This document shows, in pieces, positions 1 to 10,032 of a stretch of 64,000 nt of DNA; position 1 is the first letter of the stretch; each line of letters opens with the position of its first letter. The DNA lies in assembly GCA_029990175.1 (NCBI GenBank), contig JARKIP010000023.1, forward strand, positions 21,161,501-21,225,500. Direction: 5' to 3'. The stretch is from Petunia secreta. Taxonomy: Eukaryota; Streptophyta; Magnoliopsida; Solanales; Solanaceae. The translations under genes and the position numbers were made by a program. The notes below the pieces were generated by a model that had not been told where the DNA came from, searched no databases, and saw nothing but the letters and a program-made list of their open reading frames with translations.

Positions 1-1
1 A

Positions 2-409
2 GGGGATGGTCCATTTCAAGTGTTGACCAAGATCAACAACAATGCTTACGTGATCGACCTCCCTGGTGAGTATATTGTGTCCAACACCTTCAATGTTGCT
101 GACTTAGTTCCTTGTGTCGTAGGTCAAACTTCGGAGGACGAGGAGGGCTCGATTTCGAGGACGAAATCTTCTCAAGAAGGGGAGGATGATGCAGCCCGAA
201 TACGTGCTGATCAACTGTTCGATCCACCGAGGAGACCGATGACAAGAAGCCAAGCCAAGCTGCTGCACGATGTGCACATTCACTTAGCCTGGCCGAAGGA
301 AAATAATTGCTCCGAAGCTGAGTGGCCGGGCTCAAGAACCGAAGGCGTTATCTTCAGATTTGAGCCCAAAGGCAAAGTGATCGAGGACAATGAGCTCGAG
401 GACAAGTGA
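2..409 (+). CDS. Ty3/gypsy pol, C-terminal end (partial)
   Basis: The frame is open from base 2, so the 5' part lies outside the window. It starts with GDGPFQVL and continues through KINNNAYVIDLP and STFNVADL, the integrase C-terminal fold typical of plant Ty3/gypsy polyproteins. The tail is acidic and ends with a PMTRSQAK motif of the kind seen at the end of several plant Ty3 lineages; no chromodomain is visible. The stop is the TGA at 407-409. A polypurine-like run follows a hairpin at 151-168, so the last part of the frame probably overlaps the 3' LTR. Lineage is not determined. The fragment could still belong to an intact element that extends left of the window. Confidence 0.75.
   Translation, partial: GDGPFQVLTKINNNAYVIDLPGEYIVSNTFNVADLVPCVVGQTSEDEEGSISRTKSSQEGEDDAARIRADQLFDPPRRPMTRSQAKLLHDVHIHLAWPKENNCSEAEWPGSRTEGVIFRFEPKGKVIEDNELEDK
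151..168 (+). other. AGGA-loop hairpin before the PPT of the left Ty3 element
   Basis: A perfect 7-bp stem GATTTCG / CGAAATC closes on the loop AGGA. The next 18 bases are purine-rich and are followed by TG at 187. This is the same arrangement seen before the 3' LTRs of the three other Ty3 families in the window. Here it lies inside the pol reading frame. Confidence 0.6.
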
Positions 410-1060
410 GCGTCCGAGGACAATGAGTTCGAGCAAGCAATCGAGCACCGAAGTCAAGGCTGCCGAACACAAACTTGTCTCAGCCCTGCGTGGCATGTTT
501 TTATTAGTCATTGATGACTATTTACTACTTTATCCTTAGTATAACCTATAAATAGTTCATTTCCATTTCATTGTAAAGACACACAGATTATTGAGTATAT
601 GAAAAATATAGCAAGTGCTATTGTGAGTCTCCGATGGAGCCGAACCCCGACGTGGGCTTTTAAAGAACTTGTGTCAATCGGTGTTATTCGTTTGAACAAT
701 TTCTTCTTGATCATTCAATTTGCAAGAAGCGGGTCTTTCTTGAGGATTGTTGCATAGTATAGGTGCGTCTTGATTTCCCTTCAATCGAGCTTTGAGACGG
801 GTTCCTCACTGTTCTTTTGAATCGAAGAAAGATTTGTCTTGCTTCTATCTTTACTTTCTTGTTATTTACCTTCCGCATTCGTGTTTAGCATTTCCTTCGG
901 GTTTGTTTGCACCACACGCATTTGCTAATTTGGTTCCCTATTTTCCTTAAATTGGGTGGTGACTCCAAAAACTCCAAAAGAGTTAGTCCATTCTGTCGAT
1001 ATTCCGGAACTTATCCTTTTCGGGGTTAATTTTTGGGGATTCAACAATCCACATGGCAGG
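187..1060 (+). mobile_element. 3' LTR of the left Ty3 element (edges inferred)
   Basis: The 5' edge is inferred from the 18-nt spacing after the hairpin (TGATGCAGCC at 187). A TATA-like CCTATAAATAG sits at about 544-554, with pyrimidine-rich sequence after it, as in a plant LTR with U3 and U5. The 3' edge is not resolved. A TTCAACA near 1040-1046 or the AAATTGGGTGGTGACTCC at about 949-966 could mark the LTR end or primer site. No second LTR is present, because the rest of the element lies left of the window. Confidence 0.45.
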
Positions 1061-1506
1061 TGAACGAGCACATATTCACCTTTTATACATTCCAGAAGTG
1101 TATGGATCCTCATCCCAAATTTAGTTGGTCGAATAATTTATTTATTATAAGTACAAATAACACAAAGAGAATTCTTGAAGAATCTTAATTCTTCAGTATA
1201 TACTCATGCAAATTCTCAATTATTTAGCACATCGTATGTTCTGACCAGGGTGGTCCAACCGGTCATGCCAACTGATAATATTATGAAATTTAGTAACTTC
1301 TGGTTTACTTTAACATGAGCTTTTTGAAATTTATTTTGGCATGTATATGATTCCAACATTCTTATATTTATGCAATACGAACCGGAGGAATGGGTGGGTA
1401 CCCTTTATATACATATTTCTTACCCACTATGATTGTAGTAATATAAGGATATAAAGTCTTCTCATATTTTTAGTATCAATAGGATAGCCATTTTGGCAAA
1501 TGTATT
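1061..1506. other. Unassigned AT-rich stretch
   Basis: No open frame, repeat partner or RNA signature was recognised here. It lies between the left Ty3 remnant and the duplicated unit that hosts the CACTA insertion. Confidence 0.5.
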
Positions 1507-2045
1507 TGAAGCTCAATAGGTTTCTTATCGATCAAGAGTTTTAAAGACGTAAATGAGTGATGGCTAAAGGATTTGAAGGTTAAAAGCATGTTAAAGTTGA
1601 AGTTCAAGCTTGCAGGTTTTGGAGATTCGAGTGCATGTCGCGATCGCGAAGCAATCAGTCGCGACTGTGATGAAGCTTTCACTCACCTTTCGTGATCATG
1701 CTCTCATCAGCAGCGGTCGCGTAGGAGCACGCGGTGACATGAGGCGCGTTCACGCTGAAGGGTGTTAGACAGTTTAATTGCAATCAAGTGATTAGGCCCT
1801 TTTGGTCATTTTGTAATTAAGCCAGGGCTTACTATATCTAGTAGTATTAAGGGCAATTAGATTTAGTTAATTGATGATTGTTGAGTATACCATAGTGAGA
1901 GTGTGTGTTGGTGGAATTCCTTTACCTCTTCTTGGATTTCTCTTGTGTGAGAGATCCATTGTATGAGTTCAAGTCTCTTCCCCCTTGGATATTACTTTTG
2001 TATTTGATTGCTAATTAATATAGCTAAACATTGATGACTTAGTTT
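1507..2045. repeat. Duplicated unit, copy 1, left part (CACTA target)
   Basis: From TTGAAG near 1507 to TTAGTTT at 2045 this matches 25385-25944 with scattered substitutions and small indels. Shared landmarks are ATCAAGAGTTTTAA, AAAAGCATGTTAAAG, GATTCGAGTGCATGTC and TTGATGACTTAG. The rest of the copy continues on the far side of the CACTA element at 25331-25384. The unit is non-coding as far as can be seen. Its own origin (old retroelement or simple duplication) is unknown. Confidence 0.8.
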
Positions 2046-2058
2046 CACTACAAGAAAT

Positions 2059-3118
2059 TGAAATTTTAACGTCCACTTTTTAACGAGAGGGTATGAATCC
2101 AGTCGTTAAATGTACATTAATAACGTCCAATAGTTTTTCCTTTCGTTAAATCTATTTTTTAGTACAAGAACAACGAAGGGAAAAAATTTGGTGGTTAAAA
2201 AGTAAAATATTTGGCTGTTAAAACAAAAGTGACTAGTAAAAAATAAAGCGCTAATTTTTCCCACCTTCTTTCCCATACCCCACCCCACGCCCCCAAACCC
2301 ACTCCCCAACCCAAAAAAGAACGACCCCATCTCCCTTAAGCTTCTCTGTTTTGTTAACAGCAGTTCGAAGATGAATGCTAGAAACTTGGAGAAAATCTGC
2401 AACCAACATATGCTCCAGCCAACCCGAACAAAAACCTAAGCCTTTCTCTGTTTGAAACTAAGCAAAAAAGTCCTTAGAATACTATTTTCTAAATTAAACC
2501 AGCGGCTCAAATCTGCTCCAACTGGGATCTAAGCAAAAAATTATTCTCAGCAATCGTATTGTTTCTCCTTCGATTCAAGGTATGTTTCCGCCAAATTTTG
2601 TAACTATTAATTGCGGAATTGGGTGTTATTTTGTTGCTCATATTAGCCTTTTATGGATCCAACAGAGTTGTGTTGAAGTTTTACTTTAGATTGCTAATTA
2701 GTTGCCATTATCCGCTAATTTTAACGTAGTCATCTAAGTGATGTAATTCTAATTTGCTCTTAACTCTGTGTGTGCTGAACTTTAAGTTAAGTAAAAATTT
2801 TGTTTCCACTTATAGTTATATAGTAATATACATGGATCATCTCCGAATCAGTGAAAGAACATAATGTGAGCCATTGGCCCATTGATCTTTAAAATCTTGT
2901 CACCAGATTAGAATACAATATAGGCAGGGTTTTAAGTTTTATATGTTTACACTGAGTTGAAAATTACTTAATGCTAAAACACTTCTGTTTGACATCAACT
3001 GATGACAAATGTGCTTAAAGCACAACAATGTATAATATCAAAAGACTACAAACCACAAGGAAACTCAATCAATTATATAGCACAACAGCTAATGCACATT
3101 GGTGAACCACTGAATTCA
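2059..3118. other. CACTA internal DNA, left part
   Basis: Subterminal repeats run to about 2160, followed by a C-rich stretch (2258-2335) and then AT-rich sequence. CAAGGTATGTTTCC at about 2577-2590 resembles a 5' splice donor, so a spliced host- or transposase-derived transcript is possible. No convincing protein was recognised. Confidence 0.4.
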
Positions 3119-3123
3119 CACTC

Positions 3124-3934
3124 TGTTATTTCCCATGATTACACCACTTTACTGTTTTAAGGACCAGTTCCTTAAAATGTGTTCCTTTACTCTACGATAT
3201 GCGGAATTAAAACTGTAAGTAATTGAACACCAGATATTAGCGTGGAAAAACCCCTTGACTCGGGATCAAAAAACCACGACCTACTTCTCAAGTAGGATTT
3301 CAACTTCACTATGTAAAAAGACCCACTTGGTTACAAGACTCACTCTTACTAACCTAGGACTAACTCTAATCCTTTAGTGATCTTTCTCACGATCAGTGAA
3401 GTTGTGTCAAGTCCACGACTTGAACCAGAAAGTTTACAACTCCATTTTGCTTACTACAATTGAACTAAGACTTGAACTTTTATAAGATTCAATCTAAGGA
3501 ACAGGTTCTAACTTAGTTCTACTGTAGCTAACTGATTACACAAATAAGCTAATAACTCTTCTCAACTTTTGCTCGATGCTCTCTGTATTTGTGCACACTT
3601 CTATAGCTGATATGCTCCACGCTTTATAGCTCCAGCAGCCAAGAAGTCTTGATCAATTAGAACTCCAAAGCTCCCTTGAGTTTGAGTCCTAATTGGATTC
3701 TACTCTTTAGAATCTGGATCTTCTATCCTTATCCTTGTATGTATGCAATCTTTTCGTATCTGTTTAGACCTGCATAATTATCAAGATAAATATTAGTTTT
3801 AGGATAATTAATAATATCTCAACTTAAACAATTTTGCATGAATTATCTATTCTGCTGCAGTGATCCAAAGGAACAGATCCTTTGAATCCGTTCCTCAGTC
3901 ATCAGTCAAAACTCCAAGTTTATCCAAGCTAACA
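3124..3934 (-). repeat. 3' LTR of the Sirevirus-like element
   Basis: The LTR is 811 bp with TGTTA/TAACA ends and lies next to the TSD CACTC at 3119-3123. It is the same length as its partner at 11969-12779, with only scattered substitutions. Confidence 0.93.
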
Positions 3935-3955
3935 ATTTCCCCCTTTTTGATGATG
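3935..3955 (-). other. Terminal polypurine tract
   Basis: Read on the minus strand, ATCATCAAAAAGGGGGAAAT directly precedes the 3' LTR. This is the expected site of plus-strand priming. Confidence 0.8.
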
Positions 3956-4098
3956 ACAAATTCATAAGCCTAGCTGCATATCCTTAATGTCCTGAAGTAC
4001 AACTTAAGCTCAAAAAGACAATCAATCAGTGGAGAATTAATTTATCATTAAGGAACAGATTTTCAATTAGGTATAACTTCATGCAAAATCAGACTTAC

Positions 4099-4120
4099 TC
4101 TTCCCCCTTTTGGCATCATT
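4099..4120 (-). other. Second upstream polypurine tract copy
   Basis: On the minus strand AATGATGCCAAAAGGGGGAA repeats the core of the terminal tract (ATGATG, then CAAAAGGGGGAA) about 160 bp further inside. Repeated PPTs near the 3' LTR are a known hallmark of Sireviruses. Confidence 0.65.
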
Positions 4121-4393
4121 GAAAAGGTTGCATAAAAAATATAACTCAAGTGTTAGAATTAATCAGCACATGGCCATGAGGCAACTCAAAATGCAAACAT
4201 AAATCAAATTAAAGCAACTGCAAGACAATGATATTAGCCATCAAAGACAATTCATTAAATCAAAAGATGAAATCAGGGGATACAAGCAAGTACTTCATGA
4301 TTATCCAACGACTAAAGAAGAAAAAAGGCTAAGGCACTAGGCTAGGCTAGATCCCACTAGACAAAAGATGGCTAAAGGCTAAGGCTAAGGTAG

Positions 4394-6256
4394 TCAGGAT
4401 GTGGAAGGACCAAGTCCCTGAGACTTGTTAAGCAACTCAAACATCTGCTTGAGCATTCCCTCATTGGTCTCCTTTGCCTTTAAGGCCTCTGCCTTCCAGT
4501 AATTCTTCTCCTCTTCCAACCTTGCTATCTCAGCAGCCTGAATAGCAACCTGTTGCCTAAGTGCCCTCACTTTATTGTTCAATGGCTGCCTCCCAACACC
4601 AGCCTGTGGAGGATCAGCCTGAACTGGCAAATCACAGCTTATCAATGTGGCACAGCCAAACTTTTCTTTCTTTGTAGCCTTCACAACCCCTTCCAAGGGA
4701 ATCTTCAATTTTGCAAACACATCAGTCAAGATGAAACCAAACGGCAAGGAGTGCTTTCTCTTCCCAGCAATCACCCTTTTTATCAGTTGGATCATAAAGC
4801 TGGGCCAGTTGATCTGCTTTTCAGTGTCCAACAGTTCCATAAGGACCAGGTGCTGTGGGTGCATCTCACTCTTCTGCACAGCCCTGGGTTTCTCTTCCCC
4901 TTCATTCTCAGCAAACTTCCTAGTGATCTCCAGATCAGTAGGCAAGTTTGTCAAGTCAGGCCAAACCTTCTTGACATAGCTGTCATACCTAGTAAAAGGA
5001 ATCCCCAGCAGCTCACCAAGTTCTCTTGTATCAAACATAATCACATTGTCATTGACAAAGGTAGTAATCCTATCTTCTTTGATGGAACAGTTCTTGTAGA
5101 ACTCTTGCACCATCCCCTTTGCACACCTACCAGAGATCTTAAGGACCATGTCCCTCCAACCCTGTGCATGTAATTTTTGCAACAGCCACAACATTCCTTC
5201 TTCTTGCACATCAGACATTACTCGACCTTTCAAAACCTTCCTGGTCAACATGTCATCATGAACACAGTGCACAGACTCATCACCTTCAGCATCACTATCA
5301 CTCTCATCTCCAGCAACGGACTCATCACTGTCACTAGCAGAGCTTTCAGAAACAACAACTCTCTTGGAGGACCTGGTCCTCCTAGCAGACTTCTCTGCAG
5401 CTTTAGCCGAGCTTCTTGTTACCCTTCTCTCAGCAACTTTTCTTTTCTTGGACTGAGGCACAACCTCCTCAGCATCTACCATCTCATCATCCTCAGAAAA
5501 ATCAGCAAGATCAATATACTCCACTTCTTCCTCTTCAACAACTTGTTTTCCTTTCCCTTTTCTGCTCCTTTCTAAGGCAGCAGCTAATTGTTCATCAGCA
5601 GCTTTTGCAGCACTTCTTGTCCTCCTAACCCCAGAAGCAGGGGTTGAGGCAGAAGGAACAGGTCCTTTTGCCTTGGAGGAACTTCCAACTTTCTGCTTAT
5701 TTCCGGGCTTATAACTATCACCTATTTTCTTCAACTTAGCAGCAATTTCAGCAGTCACGTGGTCATCAATGGGTCCCTTTCTAGCCAATTTTCTTTTCAG
5801 ACTCCCAATGTTGATCAAATCCACCAAGGGCCTATCACTATCACTTATAGCCTCATCAACATCTATCACATCCTCCATGGGTGCTCTAAAAGCAGCCTCT
5901 GGAGACCTCGATGACCCATGCATGGGTGCTTCCAACCTCTTAATAGGTTCCCCCTCAAGAGCAGCCTCAGACCCCTCACCCTTTTCTTCCTCGTCTATCA
6001 CAAAATTCAAAGGGTAGGTGAAGTTTACCTGATACTGATACAACACCATAGCACGTGATAAATCCTCAACCTGCTCAGCAATTGATTCAGCCGTGGGAAC
6101 TGGTCCTTCCCCCTGAATTTCAGGTTCAGGTATTTCTGGGATTGATGCAGGAATTTCAGGGTTTAGGTCAGTGGTTTCCATGGGTGAATGAGGATTGGGA
6201 TTTTGTGGTTGTTCAGCAATAGGTGCAGTTGAAGAATTATCAGAAGAAAGAGACAT
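4394..6256 (-). CDS. Third ORF of the Sirevirus-like element (env position)
   Basis: This is 620 intact codons from the ATG at 6256 (A at -3, protein start MSLSSDNSST). In-frame codons upstream of it are not ATG. The N-terminal third is acidic and rich in Pro, Ser and Glu. The middle carries several basic clusters (KRKLARK, KKRKVAERRVTR, RRTRSSKR) that look like nuclear localisation signals, alternating with acidic Ser/Asp/Glu runs. A globular part near residues 355-480 contains FYKNCS and ELGELLGIPFTRY, which resemble the uncharacterised 'putative plant transposon protein' domain. The last 60 residues are heptad-like (coiled coil). No signal peptide or membrane segment is seen, so it is not a typical envelope protein. 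Function unknown. It is undamaged although gag and pol are broken. Confidence 0.75.
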   Translation of the reverse strand: MSLSSDNSSTAPIAEQPQNPNPHSPMETTDLNPEIPASIPEIPEPEIQGEGPVPTAESIAEQVEDLSRAMVLYQYQVNFTYPLNFVIDEEEKGEGSEAALEGEPIKRLEAPMHGSSRSPEAAFRAPMEDVIDVDEAISDSDRPLVDLINIGSLKRKLARKGPIDDHVTAEIAAKLKKIGDSYKPGNKQKVGSSSKAKGPVPSASTPASGVRRTRSAAKAADEQLAAALERSRKGKGKQVVEEEEVEYIDLADFSEDDEMVDAEEVVPQSKKRKVAERRVTRSSAKAAEKSARRTRSSKRVVVSESSASDSDESVAGDESDSDAEGDESVHCVHDDMLTRKVLKGRVMSDVQEEGMLWLLQKLHAQGWRDMVLKISGRCAKGMVQEFYKNCSIKEDRITTFVNDNVIMFDTRELGELLGIPFTRYDSYVKKVWPDLTNLPTDLEITRKFAENEGEEKPRAVQKSEMHPQHLVLMELLDTEKQINWPSFMIQLIKRVIAGKRKHSLPFGFILTDVFAKLKIPLEGVVKATKKEKFGCATLISCDLPVQADPPQAGVGRQPLNNKVRALRQQVAIQAAEIARLEEEKNYWKAEALKAKETNEGMLKQMFELLNKSQGLGPSTS

Positions 6257-6355
6257 TCTTGCAATTCGAATTAACAAATAATTGACTATTCTTTCTGAAA
6301 TTGTGATAATTTTAGTTGATGAACAAGGTAAAAGATTAATGGGGGAGAAAAAGTA

Positions 6356-6363
6356 TATTTATA
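6356..6363 (-). promoter_or_regulatory. Candidate TATA box for the third ORF
   Basis: The minus strand reads CTATAAATATAC, a good plant TATA match, 100 bp upstream of the ATG at 6256. The intervening leader has no ATG in good context. It lies in the non-coding gap between pol and the third ORF, so an internal promoter is plausible but unproven. Confidence 0.4.
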
Positions 6364-6855
6364 GAGTGATTTAGGTAGTGGAGTTAGAGTAAAAAACGAT
6401 CAACTTACCTCAGCACAACATGCAACGGTTAAGGACTCTTGGGAGTCTCCCGGAGAAAAAGAGCCGTTAGGCTGCCAGGTTACCTTTTCAAAGTGGGAAC
6501 TGTTCCTCCGATGGGACTCTTTTGCAATTTGGATATGGGTAGGAACCTTAGTGGGATTTATCCTAATCACAAGTTAGCTATAGCCTTTATACTTCTAAAT
6601 TAACTGAATAATAACGAGTACATACCTGAGTATAACACAAAAATTCAGTGTCCTTCCAATTTGCAACATTTTGATCATCTGACATTCTAAGAGCATAAGG
6701 GTAACATCATTCAATTTTAGCAACTCTAAATAAGATATATGGCATAAGAGTATACATTTAAGTATTAAACTGGACTGAATTATTCATAATGACTTGAATA
6801 AAATTCATTTTAAGAGCAATTTTCTAGCCAATTATGAAGTAAAGCATTGATGATT
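6364..6855 (-). other. Spacer between pol and the third ORF
   Basis: About 490 bp with no open frame. It separates the pol tail from the candidate internal promoter and shows nothing else recognisable. Confidence 0.5.
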
Positions 6856-9800
6856 TTATGTGAATTTAATCATCCGTAATTCCAATCTATTTCTTTCAAA
6901 ATCATCTCTACCTAGAGCTTTTGTAAAAATATCAGCTATTTGGTGATCAAGCCTTTTTCATAATTGTCTCTTAGGAAATGATGTCGTATGTCAATGTATT
7001 TAGTCCTTTTGTGATGCACTGGATTCTTTGTCATATTAATAGCACTAGTGTTATCACAATAAATAGGAACAGTTCCTACATCAACACCAAAATCCTGTAA
7101 TTGTTGTTTGATCCATAACAACTGTGAACAACATGAAGCATCTGCCACATATTCAGCCTCAGCAGTGGAAAGTGCCACTGAATTTTGTTTCTTGGTTCCC
7201 CAAGAAACCAAACACTCACCAAGAAAATGTGCCATACCTGAGGTACTTTTTCTATCAACAAGGAAACCTGCATAGTCAGCATCAGTATATCCAACAAGAT
7301 TAAAACTGCCATCTTTGGGATACCAAAGTCCCAAGGGACCTGTTCCTTTCAGATACCTCAATATTCTTTTAACAGCTTTCAAATGAGATTCCTTAGGATC
7401 TGATTGGAACCTAGCACACAAACCAACACTGAACACAATATCAGGTCTACTAGCAGTTAGATAAAGTAGAGAACCTATCATACCCCTATACAATTTTTGA
7501 TCAACTGATATTCCATGTTCATCAAGATCCAATTTTGTGGCAGTGGCAATAGGTGTGTCAATTTCCTTAGCATTATCTATATCAAATCTTTTAAGTAATT
7601 CCTTAACATACTTTTGTTGATGGATCATAGTTCCATTTGAGGTTTGCTTAGTTTGTAAACCCAAAAAGAAATTGAGTTCACCCATCATGCTCATCTCAAA
7701 CTCACTTCCCATCAAGTTTGCAAATTCCTTACTTAAATTTTCACAAGTAGCACCAAAGATTATATCATCTACATAAATTTGAACAATTAAGAGATGTTTA
7801 CCTTTTTCTTTTAAAAACAATGTACTATCAATTTTACCTCTTTTGTATCCATGCTGGAGTAGAAATTTTGATAGTCTTTCATACCATGCTCTTGGTGCCT
7901 GCTTGAGCCCATACAAGGCCTTGTCCAACTTGTACACATGTTCAGGGAACTGTTCACTTTCAAAACCTGGAGGTTGCTTGACATACACTTCTTCTTTCAA
8001 GTAACCATTCAGAAATGCACTCTTGACATCCATTTGATGTAGAGTAAATTCCATGTATGTAGCAAAGGCTATAAGAAGTCTTATTGCTTCCAGTCTTGCA
8101 ACTGGAGCAAAAGTCTCATCATAGTCGATGCCCTCCTCTTGACTATATCCCTGAACGACTAGCCTGGCCTTGTTTCTTGTTACCATGCCATCCTCATCAA
8201 GTTTGTTTCTGAAAACCCATTTTGTTCCAATTATGGACCTGTTCCTTGGCTTGGGTTCCAGATGCCAAACTTGACTCCTTTGGAATTGATTCAGTTCCTC
8301 CTGCATAGCATTAATCCAATCTGCATCCTTCAGTGCTTCTTTCACATTTTTAGGTTCAACAAGAGATAAGAAAGCACTAAAGGCACACAGATTGTGATTC
8401 TTGACTGCTGATCTAGTTTGAACTCCGGCAGTCTTATCTGAGATTATTTGATCCAGAGGATGTGACCCTTGATACTTGAAAGGCTTGGGTGTCAATCCAT
8501 TGTCAGAAGTCCTCTGCAGAGGAACAGATCCTGATAGAGTAGCATTTCCAGTTTGTGAGGTGGAACCAACATTTGTTCCCCCTGTTTCAGTGCTACTCTT
8601 CTCAGTTCTGTCCTGAGGAACAGTTCCTTGAAGTTCACTTCTCATATCCAGAATCTGCATTTGTGGATTAAGTTCAAACTCTTTCAGCATTCCAATTTCT
8701 TCATCCTCCTGTACCTGTTCTTGAGTGAGACTGTCAGTTTCATTAAATTTAACATGCATGCTTTCTTCAATTTTCAATGTTTTCTTGTTAAACACCCTAT
8801 AAGATTTACTATTTAAAGAATAACCAACAAATATTCCCTCATCACTTCTAGGATCAAATTTTCCTAAGGCATCTTTCCCATTGTTGTGTATGAAACATTT
8901 GCAACCAAAAGCCCTAAGATGAGAAATATTTGGTTTTCTTCCTTTAAGCAATTCATATGGGGTTTTTTCTATTAGAGCTCTTGTCATACATCTATTTATT
9001 ATGTAGCATGCAGTATTAGTAGCCTCAGCCCAAAAGTTCTGTGGAAGATTTCCAGATTTTAACATAGTCCTTGCCATTTCTTCTAGAGTTCTATTTTTCC
9101 TTTCCACTACACCATTTTGTTGTGGAGTTCTAGGTGAAGAAAAATTATGATTAATGCCATTTTCATTACAGAAATTGAAAAACATATGATTTTCAAATTC
9201 AGTTCCATGATCTGACCTAATGGCAACAATATGATTATTTAGAGTTCTTTGAACTTTCTTAGCAAAACTTGAAAATGCATTAAATGCTTCTTCTTTAGAT
9301 GCAAGAAATATAGTCCATGTAAATCTGGAGTAATCATCCACCAATACCATAACATACTTCTTACCTCCACGGCTCATTGTTCTCATTGGACCACATAAAT
9401 CCATATGGACCAGTTCCAAAGGTTTAGTGGTACTTACCTGTTTCTTCGATTTGAAGGAGGATTTTACCTGCTTCCCCCTGGCACATGCTTCACATACCTT
9501 TTCATCATTAAACCTGATGTTCGGAAGACCTATCACCAAGTCCTTTGACATAAGTTTGTTCAATTGTGAAAGACTAGCATGTCCTAGTCTTTTGTGCCAT
9601 ATGAGGGGATCATTTTGCACCACACTTAAGCAGCTCAGACTTCCATCAGATAATGTCAGCAAGTCTACTTTGTAGATGTTTCCATGTCTGTTTCCCTGCA
9701 AAATAATCTCTCCAGAAGTTTGGTTAGTCACAGTGCATCCAGTAGATGAGAAATTAACATTATTACCTTTGTCACACAATTGAGATATGCTCAATAAGCA

Positions 9801-10013
9801 ATGCTTCAGCCCATCTACTAGAAATACATTATCTATACAGTGTGAATCAGACCTACCTACCTTTCCAATTCCAATGATTTCCCCTTTCTTACCATTACCG
9901 AAGGAAATACTTCCTCCTTGGGAGGCTGAGAGTGAAAGGAACAGTTCCTTATGCCCTGTCATGTGCCTTGAGCAACCACTGTCCATGTACCATTTGTGGT
10001 TTATCTCCTTCAC
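6856..10013 (-). pseudogene. pol: Sirevirus-like pol: protease, integrase, RT, RNase H
   Basis: One 1025-codon frame (10013 to 6936) holds the enzyme domains in copia order. The first in-frame codon is GTG, so it is not a natural start. The protease motif DSG is at residues 11-13 and the GAG-pre-integrase WHKRLGH at 139-145. Integrase has D205, D268 and E304. RT has YGLKQAPRAW (701-710) and YVDD (747-750). RNase H has TDADYAG and STAEAEY. Key catalytic residues are all present. The 5' side is out of frame with gag, with a break between 10013 and 10035. At the 3' end a small deletion after GLI shifts the frame: the RNase H tail (IADIFTKAL) continues in another frame to a stop at 6856. Confidence 0.85.
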
Positions 10014-10032
10014 TCTAGCCTACAAAAGAAAA

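Noticed and set aside
2067..2155. Common origin of the CACTA subterminal taacg words and the AACGACC at B and C LTR starts
   Set aside because: The shared word is only 6-8 bp, its arrangement differs, and the element classes are unrelated; chance or convergence is enough.
4553..5575. Plus-strand frames opposite the Sirevirus third ORF
   Set aside because: They have no recognisable domain and overlap a long, coherent minus-strand frame.
4394..6256. Third ORF as a retroviral envelope gene
   Set aside because: No signal peptide, transmembrane segment or fusion-type region; the protein is strongly hydrophilic with nuclear-type basic clusters.
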